The notes: generated from the sequence alone by a model not told the origin. 64,000 nt of DNA from Candidatus Hodarchaeota archaeon (GCA_016840285.1 JAEOSR010000127.1:1-64000); one strand, 5' to 3'; positions 33,424 to 42,652 are shown, counted from the first letter of the stretch. Numbers and translations: made by a program.

Positions 33424-35499
33424 CTATTTCACTTCCTTGGTATGAGCAAAAATTCCTAATGGAACCTCAACAAATAAAGGTCGTTGGGTGCCTTGAGTGA
33501 CTTGCTTAAATGGAACACCTTCCTCACGAAAGATCCTATTAATCAAAGCTGTACACGTTTTTCCACCGCAGGCTCCCATTTGAACGTGGGTGAGAGCCTT
33601 TAGTTGGTTAATATCAGATACTCCTTGCTGAATCCATTTACGGATTTCTCCTGCTGATACTCGCTCACAGCGACATACAATTGCTTCATCTGCCAAGGGT
33701 GGTTTGTGGTAGATCGACATGGGTTCACTTACCTCATTGGCTTGAATTTTTATACCAGTTGCGCATTTAGCAACATTTCGGGGTAATTTGATAGTAACCA
33801 ATTGAGTTCGCGGATACTCCTTTAATTTTCTAGTCCGCTTAACAATAAATGCACCTAATTCTCCCGTATCACTCATCACTATTACTTTATCCCCCTTAAT
33901 AACGCTTGTTTCAATCATTTCATGTGGTAAGGTTACAAAAGGATACTCATTATCTTTTCTATAGTCCACTAATGAAATAGCGAGCCCTGGACAAACAGCG
34001 ACACATCTTCCACATCCTGTACACTCTTTTTCCCCTTTAAAATAAGGTAAGCTAGTTATTAGATCATTTTCAGTCATGATTTGATGTTGAGGACACACAG
34101 TTGTGCAAGGATTGCATGGAATTTCTTGATCGCAATGAAAAATGGGAAAAATTCCCTCTTCTTGTGATGGAACTTCTCTCATCTTAGGTTTTGGAGGTGG
34201 AGCCTTCAATATCTGTGCTTTTGCATCAAGTTCTCCAAGATTCGCCTCTGTTTCGATTCCATATGAATATAGGATCTTAATTGCTTCCATCCTACCAGTA
34301 AATATTGCTGCAGATGCTTCTGCTATTTCTTGGGCATCTCCAGCCATCCAAACATCCATTTCGTATTCTATAGCCTTGTTATAGAACTCATTCACAGGAT
34401 CTAATCCAACTGCGATTAAAATAGTGTCACAGAGAAATGATTCTTCCGTCCCTTTGATCAAATTCCAATCTGAATCCAATTTACCAATTGTAATTGATTT
34501 TACTTTATCATCACCATTAGCAGAGAGAATTGTATGACTTGTGTAAATGGGAACACCTAAACGACGAAGCTTGTTTTCATGAACTTTATACCCTCCACAT
34601 TGAGGTAACGCTTCAACTAACCCAATAACATCAATCCCAGCCTGTAAAGCATGGTATCCTGCAATTAATCCAACATTACCTCCTCCAACAATGAATACCT
34701 TATCAGCAGCCCTGACTAAATCACGGTTTACTAATGTTTGAAACGCTCCAGCTCCGTAAACCCCTGGGAGAGTATCACCTGGAAAAACCAACATTTTCTC
34801 TCTTGCGCCAGTAGCAATAAATAGTTTATGTGGTTTTACTAAAATATAATCATCTTCTTTCACGATTCCAACCAATTTATCACTGAACACTGCAACAGCA
34901 GTGCTTGATAGCCATATATCTACAGTGGGTAAGGATTCTACTGCTTTACCGAGGATTTTAGCAATTTCAATGCCCCTCTTTCCGGCATATACATCTTGTG
35001 TTGAACCAAAGAATTTATGAGTTTGAAGGACAAGTTTTCCTCCAATACGATCTTTATCATCAACTAAAATGACTTTTAATCCTTTCTCACCTAGAATTTT
35101 TGTTGCTGATAAGCCTGCAGGTCCTGCACCAATTACTAGAATATCAGTTTCTACAATTGAGGTCATACCAAACGTAGTTGGTGAATCATCAGTTATTAAT
35201 TCGGGTAAACCCCGACAGCTTTTTACCTTCATCCCCTCTTCTAGTGGAGTCATGCAGGACTTCATGGGTCTTCCATTAACAAGGACAGTACATTGTGAAC
35301 ACTGGTTGTTAGCACAAAACATGCCTTGAGGGCTGTTATCCTTAGGATGACGCCCAAAAATTTTAATACCATTCATGAATAATGCTGATGAAATAACCAT
35401 ACCCTCTATTCCCTTCATAGGTTTCCCGTCCCAAAAAAAAGTAATTTCCTTCAACTTAGGAATGGAGAGAATGGGATGCTCCGTAATTCGATTTAACAT
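33424..35499 (-). CDS. Multidomain FAD/NAD oxidoreductase with [2Fe-2S], ferredoxin and BFD domains (amine dehydrogenase alpha-type subunit)
   Basis: 691 residues. Domain order: N-terminal Fer2_4 with MFCANNQCSQC...KSC (four Cys, [2Fe-2S]), a pyridine-nucleotide-disulfide oxidoreductase fold (VIGAGPAGLSATKI, FIVGGGNVGLIAGYHALQ), an 8Fe ferredoxin-like segment (EIPCNPCTTVCP diverged, then CTGCGRCVAVCP canonical), and a C-terminal BFD-like pair (CRCERVSAG...GACGGKTC). Relatives: sarcosine-oxidase alpha, HcnA/B-type and proline dehydrogenase alpha. Several subunits that are separate elsewhere are fused here. It probably takes electrons from the FAD subunit downstream. The stop is TAG, followed by the beta subunit. 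Confidence 0.85.
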   Translation of the reverse strand: MLNRITEHPILSIPKLKEITFFWDGKPMKGIEGMVISSALFMNGIKIFGRHPKDNSPQGMFCANNQCSQCTVLVNGRPMKSCMTPLEEGMKVKSCRGLPELITDDSPTTFGMTSIVETDILVIGAGPAGLSATKILGEKGLKVILVDDKDRIGGKLVLQTHKFFGSTQDVYAGKRGIEIAKILGKAVESLPTVDIWLSSTAVAVFSDKLVGIVKEDDYILVKPHKLFIATGAREKMLVFPGDTLPGVYGAGAFQTLVNRDLVRAADKVFIVGGGNVGLIAGYHALQAGIDVIGLVEALPQCGGYKVHENKLRRLGVPIYTSHTILSANGDDKVKSITIGKLDSDWNLIKGTEESFLCDTILIAVGLDPVNEFYNKAIEYEMDVWMAGDAQEIAEASAAIFTGRMEAIKILYSYGIETEANLGELDAKAQILKAPPPKPKMREVPSQEEGIFPIFHCDQEIPCNPCTTVCPQHQIMTENDLITSLPYFKGEKECTGCGRCVAVCPGLAISLVDYRKDNEYPFVTLPHEMIETSVIKGDKVIVMSDTGELGAFIVKRTRKLKEYPRTQLVTIKLPRNVAKCATGIKIQANEVSEPMSIYHKPPLADEAIVCRCERVSAGEIRKWIQQGVSDINQLKALTHVQMGACGGKTCTALINRIFREEGVPFKQVTQGTQRPLFVEVPLGIFAHTKEVK

Positions 35500-35746
35500 T
35501 TAGTTTCCTCATATTATACCTGAAGAATTAACAATACAAGAGTATAACATTTCTAACATAATTTATCATGGATTTAAGGTTCAATCCACCTTGATCCGTA
35601 TTTTCTTGATCCTAAACCTCGTTTTGGAGAAATTAACCTGTGAAAGTTTTAAACTTATTCTCACATTTTACGGAAATTTCTATATAATAGCTGTTTTCTA
35701 ACGCAACCATCTGATATTAAATTAAAAAGAAATGGAGTAATGAGAA

Positions 35747-36418
35747 ATGCCTCCCACGCTAGAATCTCAAGCCGCTTTAGAAATTTTACGAGTATTTCCA
35801 CTTGAATTTAAGTGGTATTTAATCCCGTTATTTGCAATTGTGGTTTATATGTATGCAGTTGAAATTGAAAAGAAAAATTGGAGTCGTGTTCTCGCTGGTC
35901 TTGCGTTTTTTGGTATGGATCTGTTCAATGAAACCTGGAACGCATTAATTCTATTTTTTACTGACTATTCTGCTTTCTGGACATGTGCTGGAGAAACTGG
36001 ATTTCTAATTTTTGTTGGATTAAACATTGAGATTTCTCTAATGTTTGCAATGGCTGGAATTGCTTTTACCAAAATGCTCCCTGAAGACAAGAGTATGAAA
36101 TTTGATCTGAGTTTAATAAAAATTCCAGTGAAAATTCCTAACCGTTGGGTATTTGCGGTTGGTAATTCGGTGTTCTGCGTCTTTGTAGAAGTTATCCTGA
36201 ACCAAGCGGGAGCATTAATTTGGGAATATCCCTTTTGGAATGCGACCCTTATTGGTGTCATTCCAATTATCGTTTTTGGCTATCTCCACTTTATGATTGT
36301 CTCTTTCTGGGTACATGACATGGAAGAAATTAAAAATAAGATAATTGTGGTCGCATCAATTTTAATCTTTGATCTACTTGCTATAGGACTTTTTGCCGTT
36401 GTATTAGGCTGGATCTAA
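35747..36418 (+). CDS. Six-helix integral membrane protein, unknown function
   Basis: 223 residues with six hydrophobic segments (around 22-40, 48-70, 84-105, 132-155, 165-190, 198-222) and short loops; polar residues inside helices include [12 protein letters not shown] and NQAGALIW. The start ATG has GGAGTAATGAGAA upstream. I do not know the family. It follows about 250 bases with a T-rich leader after the divergently transcribed alpha subunit. The final codons overlap a minus-strand PPDK remnant. Confidence 0.7.
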   Translation: MPPTLESQAALEILRVFPLEFKWYLIPLFAIVVYMYAVEIEKKNWSRVLAGLAFFGMDLFNETWNALILFFTDYSAFWTCAGETGFLIFVGLNIEISLMFAMAGIAFTKMLPEDKSMKFDLSLIKIPVKIPNRWVFAVGNSVFCVFVEVILNQAGALIWEYPFWNATLIGVIPIIVFGYLHFMIVSFWVHDMEEIKNKIIVVASILIFDLLAIGLFAVVLGWI

Positions 36419-36546
36419 TCAAGACCGTGAGTTACCTTATTTACTGACCGAAGAGTAGTTTGTGCTGCATCAAGTCTAGCCACTGGTACCCGACATGGTG
36501 AACAGAAGATATAGTTTAATCCTGATTTATAGCAAAACTCTATTAT
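36415..36546 (-). pseudogene. C-terminal remnant of pyruvate phosphate dikinase / PEP synthase
   Basis: A 43-codon stretch without a start codon reads [20 protein letters not shown], then [20 protein letters not shown], ending in TAG. The motif GLNY..CSP.RVP.ARL.AAQ is the C-terminal strand-helix of PPDK-type enzymes (PEP/pyruvate-binding barrel). The rest of the ~870-residue enzyme is absent; upstream codons run into stops. It lies between a convergent-oriented membrane protein and glyS and looks like leftover sequence after a deletion. A database search with the translated fragment would confirm it. Confidence 0.7.
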
Positions 36547-36727
36547 TTTAAGTGAATAATAGCATAAAAAGTAAGAATTTTATTGTAAAAAACCTTAAAA
36601 TGATGATATCACTAAATATTGAAAGTACTAATAATAAATATAGAAATTTATATCTCAATTGAGCTGTATACAACAGGAAAGAGTACTCCAGGCGATTTAT
36701 TTGAAAACTAAACAAAATGACAAAGAA

Positions 36728-38260
36728 ATGCAGCAATTTCTTGAGAAAGTCATGGCTTTTGCGAATAAGACGGGGATTGCCTTTATCACTGGAAATATCT
36801 ATGGTGGCCTAGCAGGTTTCTGGGATTTTGGGCCTATAGGAGTTGAAATAAAAAATCGAATCAAAGATACGTGGTGGACGGATTTTGTTCGTAACCGTGA
36901 CGATATTGTAGGTTATGAAGGTGCAATAATTACTCATCCAAAAGTTTGGGAGGCCTCAGGCCACTTAACAAGTTTTAATGATCCATTAGTCTTCTGTCGA
37001 GGTAAATGCAAGAAAAAACATCGGTTGGACCATTTAGTAGAAGACTACCTAGAAATTCGTACAGAAGACCTAGATATTGAAAAATTGGGCAAAATCATCA
37101 AAGAAAAAGGAATAAAATGTCCTGAATGTGGGGGAACTCTTGGAGAACCAGTTAAATTCAATTTGATGTTTAATACTCATGTTGGTCCAGCACAAGACTC
37201 ATCTTCTCTCGCTTATTTACGGCCAGAAAACGCTCAACTTATTTTCTCTGGATTTAAGAATGTTATTGATTCCACTCGTGTGAAAATGCCATTTGGTATA
37301 GCACATTCAGGAATAGTTTTTAGAAACGAAATCTCTCCCCGTAATTTTCTTTTTAGAGTAAGAGAATATGAACTTATGGAATTTGAATATTTTACTAATC
37401 CTGAAAAAACAAATGAATGTCCATATTTTGATGATATTGCTGATTATGAAATTAATATTCTTTCCCAAATTGAGCAAAATCAAAATTATGAGAGGGATTA
37501 TAGAATAATAACTGTGGGAGAAGCATGGGAGAAAAGAATATTCAAAAATAAGTGGCAAGCTTATTGGCTTGCTATCTTTATCCGTTGGTTTATTGACTCA
37601 TTAGGGATTCGAGGAAAACGATTACGGCTACGACAGCACATAGAAACTGAATTAAGTCATTATGCCTTAGATACTTGGGATTTGGAATATAAGTATCCTT
37701 TTGGTTGGAAGGAACTCATGGGGTGTGCAGATCGAACCCAATTTGACTTAACTCAGCATCAAAAATTCTCTAAATCGAAAATGCAGTTCATGGAACAATC
37801 TGAAGACGGAGTAATTCGATATATTCCATATGTTGTAGCAGAACCCTCTGTTGGTTTAGGAAGAATCTTACTCACTGTAATAGCAGAAGGTTATACTGAA
37901 GAAGTTGTCAAAGGACGTAAACGTATTGTTTTGAAAATCCATCCACGACTAGCACCTTATGATGTTTCTGTCTTTCCTTTGCAGAAAGATGAAAAAATTT
38001 TCACTAAAGCAAGAGAAATATTTGAAAATCTACGGAGTGAAGGATTTACAGCGATATATGATGAGAGTGGTTCAATAGGAAAAAGGTACAGAAGGCATGA
38101 TGAAATTGGAACACCTTTTTGCATCACAATCGATTTTGAGACTTTAGAAGATAATCAAGTTACAATAAGAAATCGAGACACAATGGAACAAATGAGAATT
38201 CCAATAAAAAAACTCCCTGAAGAATTACGTTATCGAAAGACAAATTATCAAATAAAATAA
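36728..38260 (+). CDS. glyS: Glycyl-tRNA synthetase, class II (archaeal/eukaryotic alpha2 type)
   Basis: About 510 residues from ATG 36728; an upstream TTG at 36659 would add 23 residues with no family resemblance (N-terminus MQQFLEKVMAFANKTGIAFI fits). GlyRS motifs: NIYGGLAGFWDFGPIG, a zinc-binding insertion FCRGKCKKK...CPECGG, motif 2 FRNEISPRNFLFRVREYELM, motif 3 GVIRYIPYVVAEPSVGLGRI, and the C-terminal anticodon-binding region from ~400 (APYDVSVFPLQ, ESGSIGKRYRRHDEIG). It charges tRNA-Gly. No ribosome binding site is evident. It is essential housekeeping. Confidence 0.95.
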   Translation: MQQFLEKVMAFANKTGIAFITGNIYGGLAGFWDFGPIGVEIKNRIKDTWWTDFVRNRDDIVGYEGAIITHPKVWEASGHLTSFNDPLVFCRGKCKKKHRLDHLVEDYLEIRTEDLDIEKLGKIIKEKGIKCPECGGTLGEPVKFNLMFNTHVGPAQDSSSLAYLRPENAQLIFSGFKNVIDSTRVKMPFGIAHSGIVFRNEISPRNFLFRVREYELMEFEYFTNPEKTNECPYFDDIADYEINILSQIEQNQNYERDYRIITVGEAWEKRIFKNKWQAYWLAIFIRWFIDSLGIRGKRLRLRQHIETELSHYALDTWDLEYKYPFGWKELMGCADRTQFDLTQHQKFSKSKMQFMEQSEDGVIRYIPYVVAEPSVGLGRILLTVIAEGYTEEVVKGRKRIVLKIHPRLAPYDVSVFPLQKDEKIFTKAREIFENLRSEGFTAIYDESGSIGKRYRRHDEIGTPFCITIDFETLEDNQVTIRNRDTMEQMRIPIKKLPEELRYRKTNYQIK

Positions 38261-38294
38261 GACTATCTTAGGAACTAAATTCTTAAAACTAGTA

Positions 38295-39224
38295 ATGGTT
38301 AAAAACATGGATCCCTTAAAAGAAATGAAATCATCGTTTTTTGAGGCCACCATTAACGATTTGGATGAAGCCAATTTAATAGTACTCGGGATTCCCTGGG
38401 ATGCCTCATCTTCTTATAGGAAGAGTTCAGCAAAAGCTCCTGATGTAATTCGTCAAGCCACGTCAGGAGAACTATATAACCCTTATACTGAAAATAATGT
38501 TAACATCAAAGATAAATGGCTGATATTTGATGCGGGAGATGTTGAAATCTCCTCAAATGATGCAATGAACTCTCGAAAAGAGGTTTTGACCACATTATCA
38601 GAAATATATGATGCAAAAAAGAATCCACGATTTTTATTTCTTGGAGGAGATCATCTAATAACATATTTTAGCATTTATTCCCTCTCAGAATTAGGTTTTT
38701 TTCATGGAGATACTACTGGAATTCTCTATCTAGATGCTCACCCAGACTTATACTATCAGTATAAGGGAAATCTATATTCCCATGCGTGTGTATTACGGAG
38801 GATCCTTGATCAGACAAAGATTAATCCCAAAAATATTATTCAAATCGGAATTCGTGCTAGTACTAAAGAACAAAGAGAATTCGCAATTAATGCAGGAATA
38901 AAATCAATTACTAAGAACGAATTCCTAGAAAAAAAACCTGAAAATATAGTTAATATGATTAAAGAGAAGTTTGCAGGATCAGTTGACCGCATCTATTTAT
39001 CTATTGACCTTGACATTCTAGATCCTGCTTATGCGCCGGGATTAGGTAATCCAGAACCAGGAGGGTTAACCACACGGGAACTAGTGAGTTTTATCCAAGA
39101 ATTATCAAATCTACCTATCTCCGCTTTTGATGTTGTGGAACTTTCCCCTGCTTATGATCAGTCCAATATCACAGCTTTTGCTACAGCGAAAGTTATAAAA
39201 GAAACCCTTGGAATATTAAACTAA
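38295..39224 (+). CDS. Agmatinase/arginase-family ureohydrolase
   Basis: 309 residues. Mn ligands are intact: FLGGDHLI (His), LYLDAHPDLYYQY (Asp, His, Asp) and SIDLDILDPAYAPG (two Asp). The family hydrolyses agmatine, arginine or guanidino acids to urea; agmatinase (SpeB) leading to putrescine is the usual archaeal role. The C-terminal portion APGLGNPEPGG resembles the agmatinase type. Start at ATG 38295; 34 bases from glyS, possibly same transcript. The substrate is not proven from sequence. Confidence 0.9.
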   Translation: MVKNMDPLKEMKSSFFEATINDLDEANLIVLGIPWDASSSYRKSSAKAPDVIRQATSGELYNPYTENNVNIKDKWLIFDAGDVEISSNDAMNSRKEVLTTLSEIYDAKKNPRFLFLGGDHLITYFSIYSLSELGFFHGDTTGILYLDAHPDLYYQYKGNLYSHACVLRRILDQTKINPKNIIQIGIRASTKEQREFAINAGIKSITKNEFLEKKPENIVNMIKEKFAGSVDRIYLSIDLDILDPAYAPGLGNPEPGGLTTRELVSFIQELSNLPISAFDVVELSPAYDQSNITAFATAKVIKETLGILN

Positions 39225-39361
39225 AAATATAAGCGATTTAAGGAAACGAGGAGAAAAATTCTATACCTCTGACGTTAAAAATTTTGCTTTTTCATGATAA
39301 GAATAGTTAAAAATCCAACTTAACTATTGTAAATTAGACTCATTTTCCGATTTAACGGTTA

Positions 39362-40633
39362 ATGAATGATGGTGGTTATTTTTTGAAGGTCTATCTTGAC
39401 AATAATGCTTCATCACGCGTTGATCCATCTGTTATTGAATCTATGACGCCTTATTTTACAGAAATAATAAGCCCCCCGAGTTCTGATTATGGTCATTCTT
39501 TTGGAGTTGAAGCAAAACAGGCTCTTGATTCAGCACGGGAGATCATTGCCACCAAAATTAACGTAGATCCGTCAGAAATTATTTTCACATCGGGCCAAGC
39601 AGAATCAAATAACTTTGCTATAAAGGGAATAGCACTCGCAAATCTCAAGAAAGAAACAAAAACTCTTGTGGCTTCAAGTGTGTCTCATTCAACTATATTA
39701 GACAGCTTATCATCCTTAAAAAATCTGGGTTTCAGTATTAAACTAATAAGAGTTGATTCAGAGGGATTTATTGATCGTGATCATTTACAACAACTTTTGA
39801 GTGATACAGATGATCCCCCTCTTTTAGTTTCAATTCCACATGGCAATGTTGAGATTGGGACTGTCGAGGATATTAAAGAGCTTGCCTCCATTTGCCATGA
39901 ATACAATGTCCCGATTCATATTGAAGCAACTTATAGCTTTTGTAAAGTCCCTTTGGATGCATCAATAGTTGATATGGCCACGATTGCCAGTCATTTAATT
40001 CATGGGCCTAAGGGAGTAGGAGCCCTTTATCTCAAGAAAGGACTTCAGCTTCAAAGGTTAATAGATGGGGGTCTGCAAGAAAATAGAAAAAGGGGTGGGA
40101 CTGAAAATCTTCCTGGGATTGTTGGTTTCGCTAAAGCAGTGGAGATATATTCATCAGAAATCAATGAGAAGGTTAAAGAATTACGTGATTATTTGTGGCA
40201 AATATTCAAGAAACAAATCAGTGATTTCAAGATAACGGGCCCAATTAATAAAGACAATCGATTGCCCAATCATTACTCAGTTGTAATTAACTACGTTGAG
40301 GGAGAATCTATTTTGCTCCATTTAGACTTGTTAGATTTTATGATTGCAACAGGATCCGCATGTTCATCGAAACAATTAAAGGCAAGTCACGTCCTTTCTG
40401 CTATTGGACTACCAACTGAAGTTAGTCATGGGAGTGTTAGAATAGGATTAAGCAAGTATAATACTAAAGAAGAGATCGACCAATTTGTTGAGCACCTGGC
40501 TAGTATTGTTGAACGATTAAGAGCAATTAGCCCAATGAATGCTGATTTTATGAGGGAATGGCAAGAAATGAAGGAACAGGGAGTTGAAGAAGAAGACCAT
40601 CATCACGATTTTGATGATACAGAGGAAGATTAA
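39362..40633 (+). CDS. IscS/NifS-like protein lacking the PLP lysine
   Basis: 423 residues. It has the cysteine-desulfurase layout: VYLDNNASSRVDP, SGQAESNNFAIKG, SVSHSTI (His kept), GNVEIGT, and the catalytic Cys loop ATGSACSSKQLKASHVL, C-terminal SHGSVRIGLSKYNT. But the Schiff-base site, usually SAHKIHGPKG, is ASHLIHGPKG (Lys to Leu, codon TTA), and the pyridine-binding Asp (HxDAxQ) is IEATYS. So PLP-based desulfuration is not expected. Archaeoglobus IscS, as I recall, also lacks the lysine, so a scaffold role for IscU is plausible. Start: ATG 39362, or TTG 39383 (MKVYLDNNA) with GGTGG upstream. First gene of isc-like operon. Confidence 0.88.
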   Translation: MNDGGYFLKVYLDNNASSRVDPSVIESMTPYFTEIISPPSSDYGHSFGVEAKQALDSAREIIATKINVDPSEIIFTSGQAESNNFAIKGIALANLKKETKTLVASSVSHSTILDSLSSLKNLGFSIKLIRVDSEGFIDRDHLQQLLSDTDDPPLLVSIPHGNVEIGTVEDIKELASICHEYNVPIHIEATYSFCKVPLDASIVDMATIASHLIHGPKGVGALYLKKGLQLQRLIDGGLQENRKRGGTENLPGIVGFAKAVEIYSSEINEKVKELRDYLWQIFKKQISDFKITGPINKDNRLPNHYSVVINYVEGESILLHLDLLDFMIATGSACSSKQLKASHVLSAIGLPTEVSHGSVRIGLSKYNTKEEIDQFVEHLASIVERLRAISPMNADFMREWQEMKEQGVEEEDHHHDFDDTEED

Positions 40634-40634
40634 A

Positions 40635-41039
40635 ATGGCTCATATATACTCGGAAGAAGTAATGAAACTATTTACAAACCCTAAAAACATGGGAGAGATT
40701 GAGAATCCCAGCGGACTCGGAAAAGTAGGAAATCCCGTATGTGGAGACGTAATGTGGATTTTTATCAAGGTCAATGATGAAGATGTGATCGAGGATATCA
40801 AGGTTAAAACTTTTGGGTGTGTGGCAGCTATTGCTACAAGCTCAAAGACAACAGAATTAGCAATGAATAAAACGCTCAAAGAGGCATATCAAATAACTAA
40901 GAAGCAGGTTGCAGATAATTTAGGAGGTCTCCCGAAACAAAAAATGCATTGTTCAAATTTAGCTGTTGATGCACTCCAGAGAGCAATAATTAATCACCTT
41001 GAGAAGAATGGAAGGTCAATAGAAGAATTAGAGGAATAA
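40635..41039 (+). CDS. iscU: IscU iron-sulfur cluster scaffold
   Basis: 134 residues from ATG 40635, one base after the IscS-like stop (an upstream in-frame ATG inside that gene at 40584 is unlikely). Three cluster Cys with context: GNPVCGDVM (with Asp), FGCVAAIATSS and QKMHCSNLAVDAL. The IscU family assembles [2Fe-2S]/[4Fe-4S] clusters on these ligands. GGAAG in the 3' end of the preceding gene may serve as its binding site. Since the neighbouring IscS lacks the PLP lysine, sulfur probably comes from elsewhere. The TusA-like gene follows 10 bases on. Confidence 0.93.
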   Translation: MAHIYSEEVMKLFTNPKNMGEIENPSGLGKVGNPVCGDVMWIFIKVNDEDVIEDIKVKTFGCVAAIATSSKTTELAMNKTLKEAYQITKKQVADNLGGLPKQKMHCSNLAVDALQRAIINHLEKNGRSIEELEE

Positions 41040-41049
41040 GAGAACTGAA

Positions 41050-41298
41050 ATGAACAAGAATGAACCTGATTTCTTTATTGATATTACTGGTCTTACTTGC
41101 CCAATTCCGTTGATAAAAGCTCGAAGAGCGATTAAAAACGCCACAAAAGGTCAGACAATCAAATTCATCGGATCAGGGAAGGAGGAAGTATCCCGAAAAG
41201 AAATTCTTATCGCAGTAACGAATCTTAAACAGCCCTTAATAGAAAATATTGACTATCCTGAAGAGAGTAAGTGGCATATCTTAATAGCAAAAGATTAA
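41050..41298 (+). CDS. TusA/SirA-like sulfur-carrier protein
   Basis: 82 residues. The defining CP motif is DITGLTCPIPLIKARRAI (Cys carries persulfide), followed by the helix and GQTIKFIGSGKEEV strand of the alpha/beta sandwich. TusA-type proteins pass sulfur as persulfide. Position: third in a row with the IscS-like and iscU genes, so it could be the sulfur donor for IscU in place of the IscS-like active site; that is inference. GAGGAATAAGAGAACTGAA precedes the ATG. Confidence 0.88.
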   Translation: MNKNEPDFFIDITGLTCPIPLIKARRAIKNATKGQTIKFIGSGKEEVSRKEILIAVTNLKQPLIENIDYPEESKWHILIAKD

Positions 41299-41475
41299 AT
41301 ATGTAAATTCCTAAAATAGAGGGAGCTATGGAGTTCATGCCTTTACATTTGAATTTCTGCTTAGATGAGAAGAAAAAGCACTTTAATTTCAAAATTATAT
41401 ATCTACAGCTACCAAAAATATAAAGTTAAGAATCAGTCTCGTTCATCTAATTGATCTTTTGATTTCTACGACATA

Positions 41476-41484
41476 TTTATAAAT
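41476..41484 (+). promoter_or_regulatory. TATA box upstream of the polyprenol-kinase-like gene
   Basis: TTTATAAAT in ACATATTTATAAATTAC is a near-consensus archaeal TATA box, about 75 bases before the TTG start at 41558. A transcript would start near 41508. The 41300-41475 gap otherwise holds AT-rich sequence without a convincing reading frame. Confidence 0.5.
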
Positions 41485-41557
41485 TACTTTATTTTACCAT
41501 TTTCATTACTATTGAAAAAATAGGTTCATACGCAAACAATGAATTAGGTGAAAAATT

Positions 41558-42364
41558 TTGAGTTACATTACATTCTTACCTGATTTACCTTGGCTATGGA
41601 ATCTCATAATGGGTGGCATTGTTATGATGATTTATATTCAAGGGATAATCATAATTATGAAAAAATTAGTTGATGCAGGAACACTCTCCTCTGATCTATC
41701 TAGAAAAGTGATTCATATCGCTGCAGGAAGCTATATTTGGGTATGGCTTTTTATTGATACATCTGATCTTTCTGCTATGTTTAACATTATTGTCCCACTT
41801 TTGTTCTTCGTAACATTCCTTATGAAAGGCTTTAAAGCGACTCCTGATGATAAAGATGTTAAAACAATGACACGAACAGGCGATCCGAAAGAGTTACACA
41901 AGGGGCCACTTTATTTCACCATCGTAATGATGTTGGCTGGTACTCTGTTCTTGGACACATGGGTTGGCGTTTTTATGATGGCAATTGTAGGTTGGGGCGA
42001 TGGTATTGCTCCCTACATCGGAAAAAAATATGGTGGAAAGATTTACAAAACATTTGGACGCGAGAAGACAATCACTGGCTCGATTAGCGTCTTTGTGTTT
42101 AGTGTAGTAGGCTGTTTAGTGTTTTATGTGTTATTAGGGGTAATAGGTGGATCTGTCGAACCCTCTTTACTTCCTGATCCTGGGATTGATCTTGTTCAAA
42201 TGATGATGGTGATTGTCATTTTGGGTCTTGTTGCGATGATCGTTGAAGCCTTTTCTCCTTCAGATATTGATAATTTACTTTTACCAGCTTCAACAATAAT
42301 TACCATGTTGATTCTAAATATCTTATTAGCAGGAACTTTTTTCACATTCTACCCATTCCTTTGA
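41558..42364 (+). CDS. Polyprenol/phytol kinase-like or phosphatidate cytidylyltransferase-like membrane protein
   Basis: 268 residues, about seven hydrophobic segments. The motifs SRKVIHIAAGSYIW, VGWGDGIAPYIGKKYGGKIY, FGREKTITGS and AFSPSDIDNLLLP are shared by dolichol kinase (SEC59), phytol/farnesol kinase (VTE5) and CTP-phosphatidate cytidylyltransferase families, which phosphorylate or activate lipid alcohols in the membrane using CTP. In archaea a role in isoprenoid alcohol salvage is likely. Start is TTG 41558, with GGTGAA upstream. A T-tract terminator follows the stop. Confidence 0.8.
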   Translation: MSYITFLPDLPWLWNLIMGGIVMMIYIQGIIIIMKKLVDAGTLSSDLSRKVIHIAAGSYIWVWLFIDTSDLSAMFNIIVPLLFFVTFLMKGFKATPDDKDVKTMTRTGDPKELHKGPLYFTIVMMLAGTLFLDTWVGVFMMAIVGWGDGIAPYIGKKYGGKIYKTFGREKTITGSISVFVFSVVGCLVFYVLLGVIGGSVEPSLLPDPGIDLVQMMMVIVILGLVAMIVEAFSPSDIDNLLLPASTIITMLILNILLAGTFFTFYPFL

Positions 42365-42376
42365 ATTTAATCCCAC

Positions 42377-42398
42377 CCCTTTTCTTCTTTTTTTTTTC
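42377..42398 (+). terminator. T-rich terminator
   Basis: A run of CCCTTTTCTTCTTTTTTTTTT begins 12 bases after the stop of the polyprenol-kinase-like gene. A U-rich tract of this kind ends archaeal transcripts. Confidence 0.55.
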
Positions 42399-42427
42399 CT
42401 TAGATTGAAAATTACTCTTAAAATTCC

Positions 42428-42652
42428 ATGCTTCAAGTTCTTCTTCTTCTGAACAATATAAATGCTCTTTCAGCTAGTTTATTACTAACTAAATACTTAA
42501 TAGTTAAGCAGGAGCAATTAAATCTAGAAACTCAGTTGGATCAATGGAAAAAACTATACGAGTCGAACGCACCTGTGTATGAACGTCTTGAACAAGTAAA
42601 AATAGTTGATTATCTTAAAGAAAGTCAAAAACTAGTAAAAATGATGAAATAA
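42428..42652 (+). CDS. Small hypothetical protein, 74 aa
   Basis: ATG 42428; the first ~20 residues are hydrophobic (LLLLNNINALSASLLLTK), the rest is charged helix (QEQLNLETQLDQWKKLYESN), perhaps a membrane-anchored coiled coil. No family recognised and no ribosome binding site is visible. It sits 60 bases after the terminator and before the convergent phosphoribosyltransferase. It could be real, but AT-rich spurious frames of this length occur. Confidence 0.35.
   Translation: MLQVLLLLNNINALSASLLLTKYLIVKQEQLNLETQLDQWKKLYESNAPVYERLEQVKIVDYLKESQKLVKMMK

Noticed and set aside
37307..37558. Antisense hydrophobic frame within glyS
   Set aside because: Shadow of the AT-rich coding strand of glycyl-tRNA synthetase.
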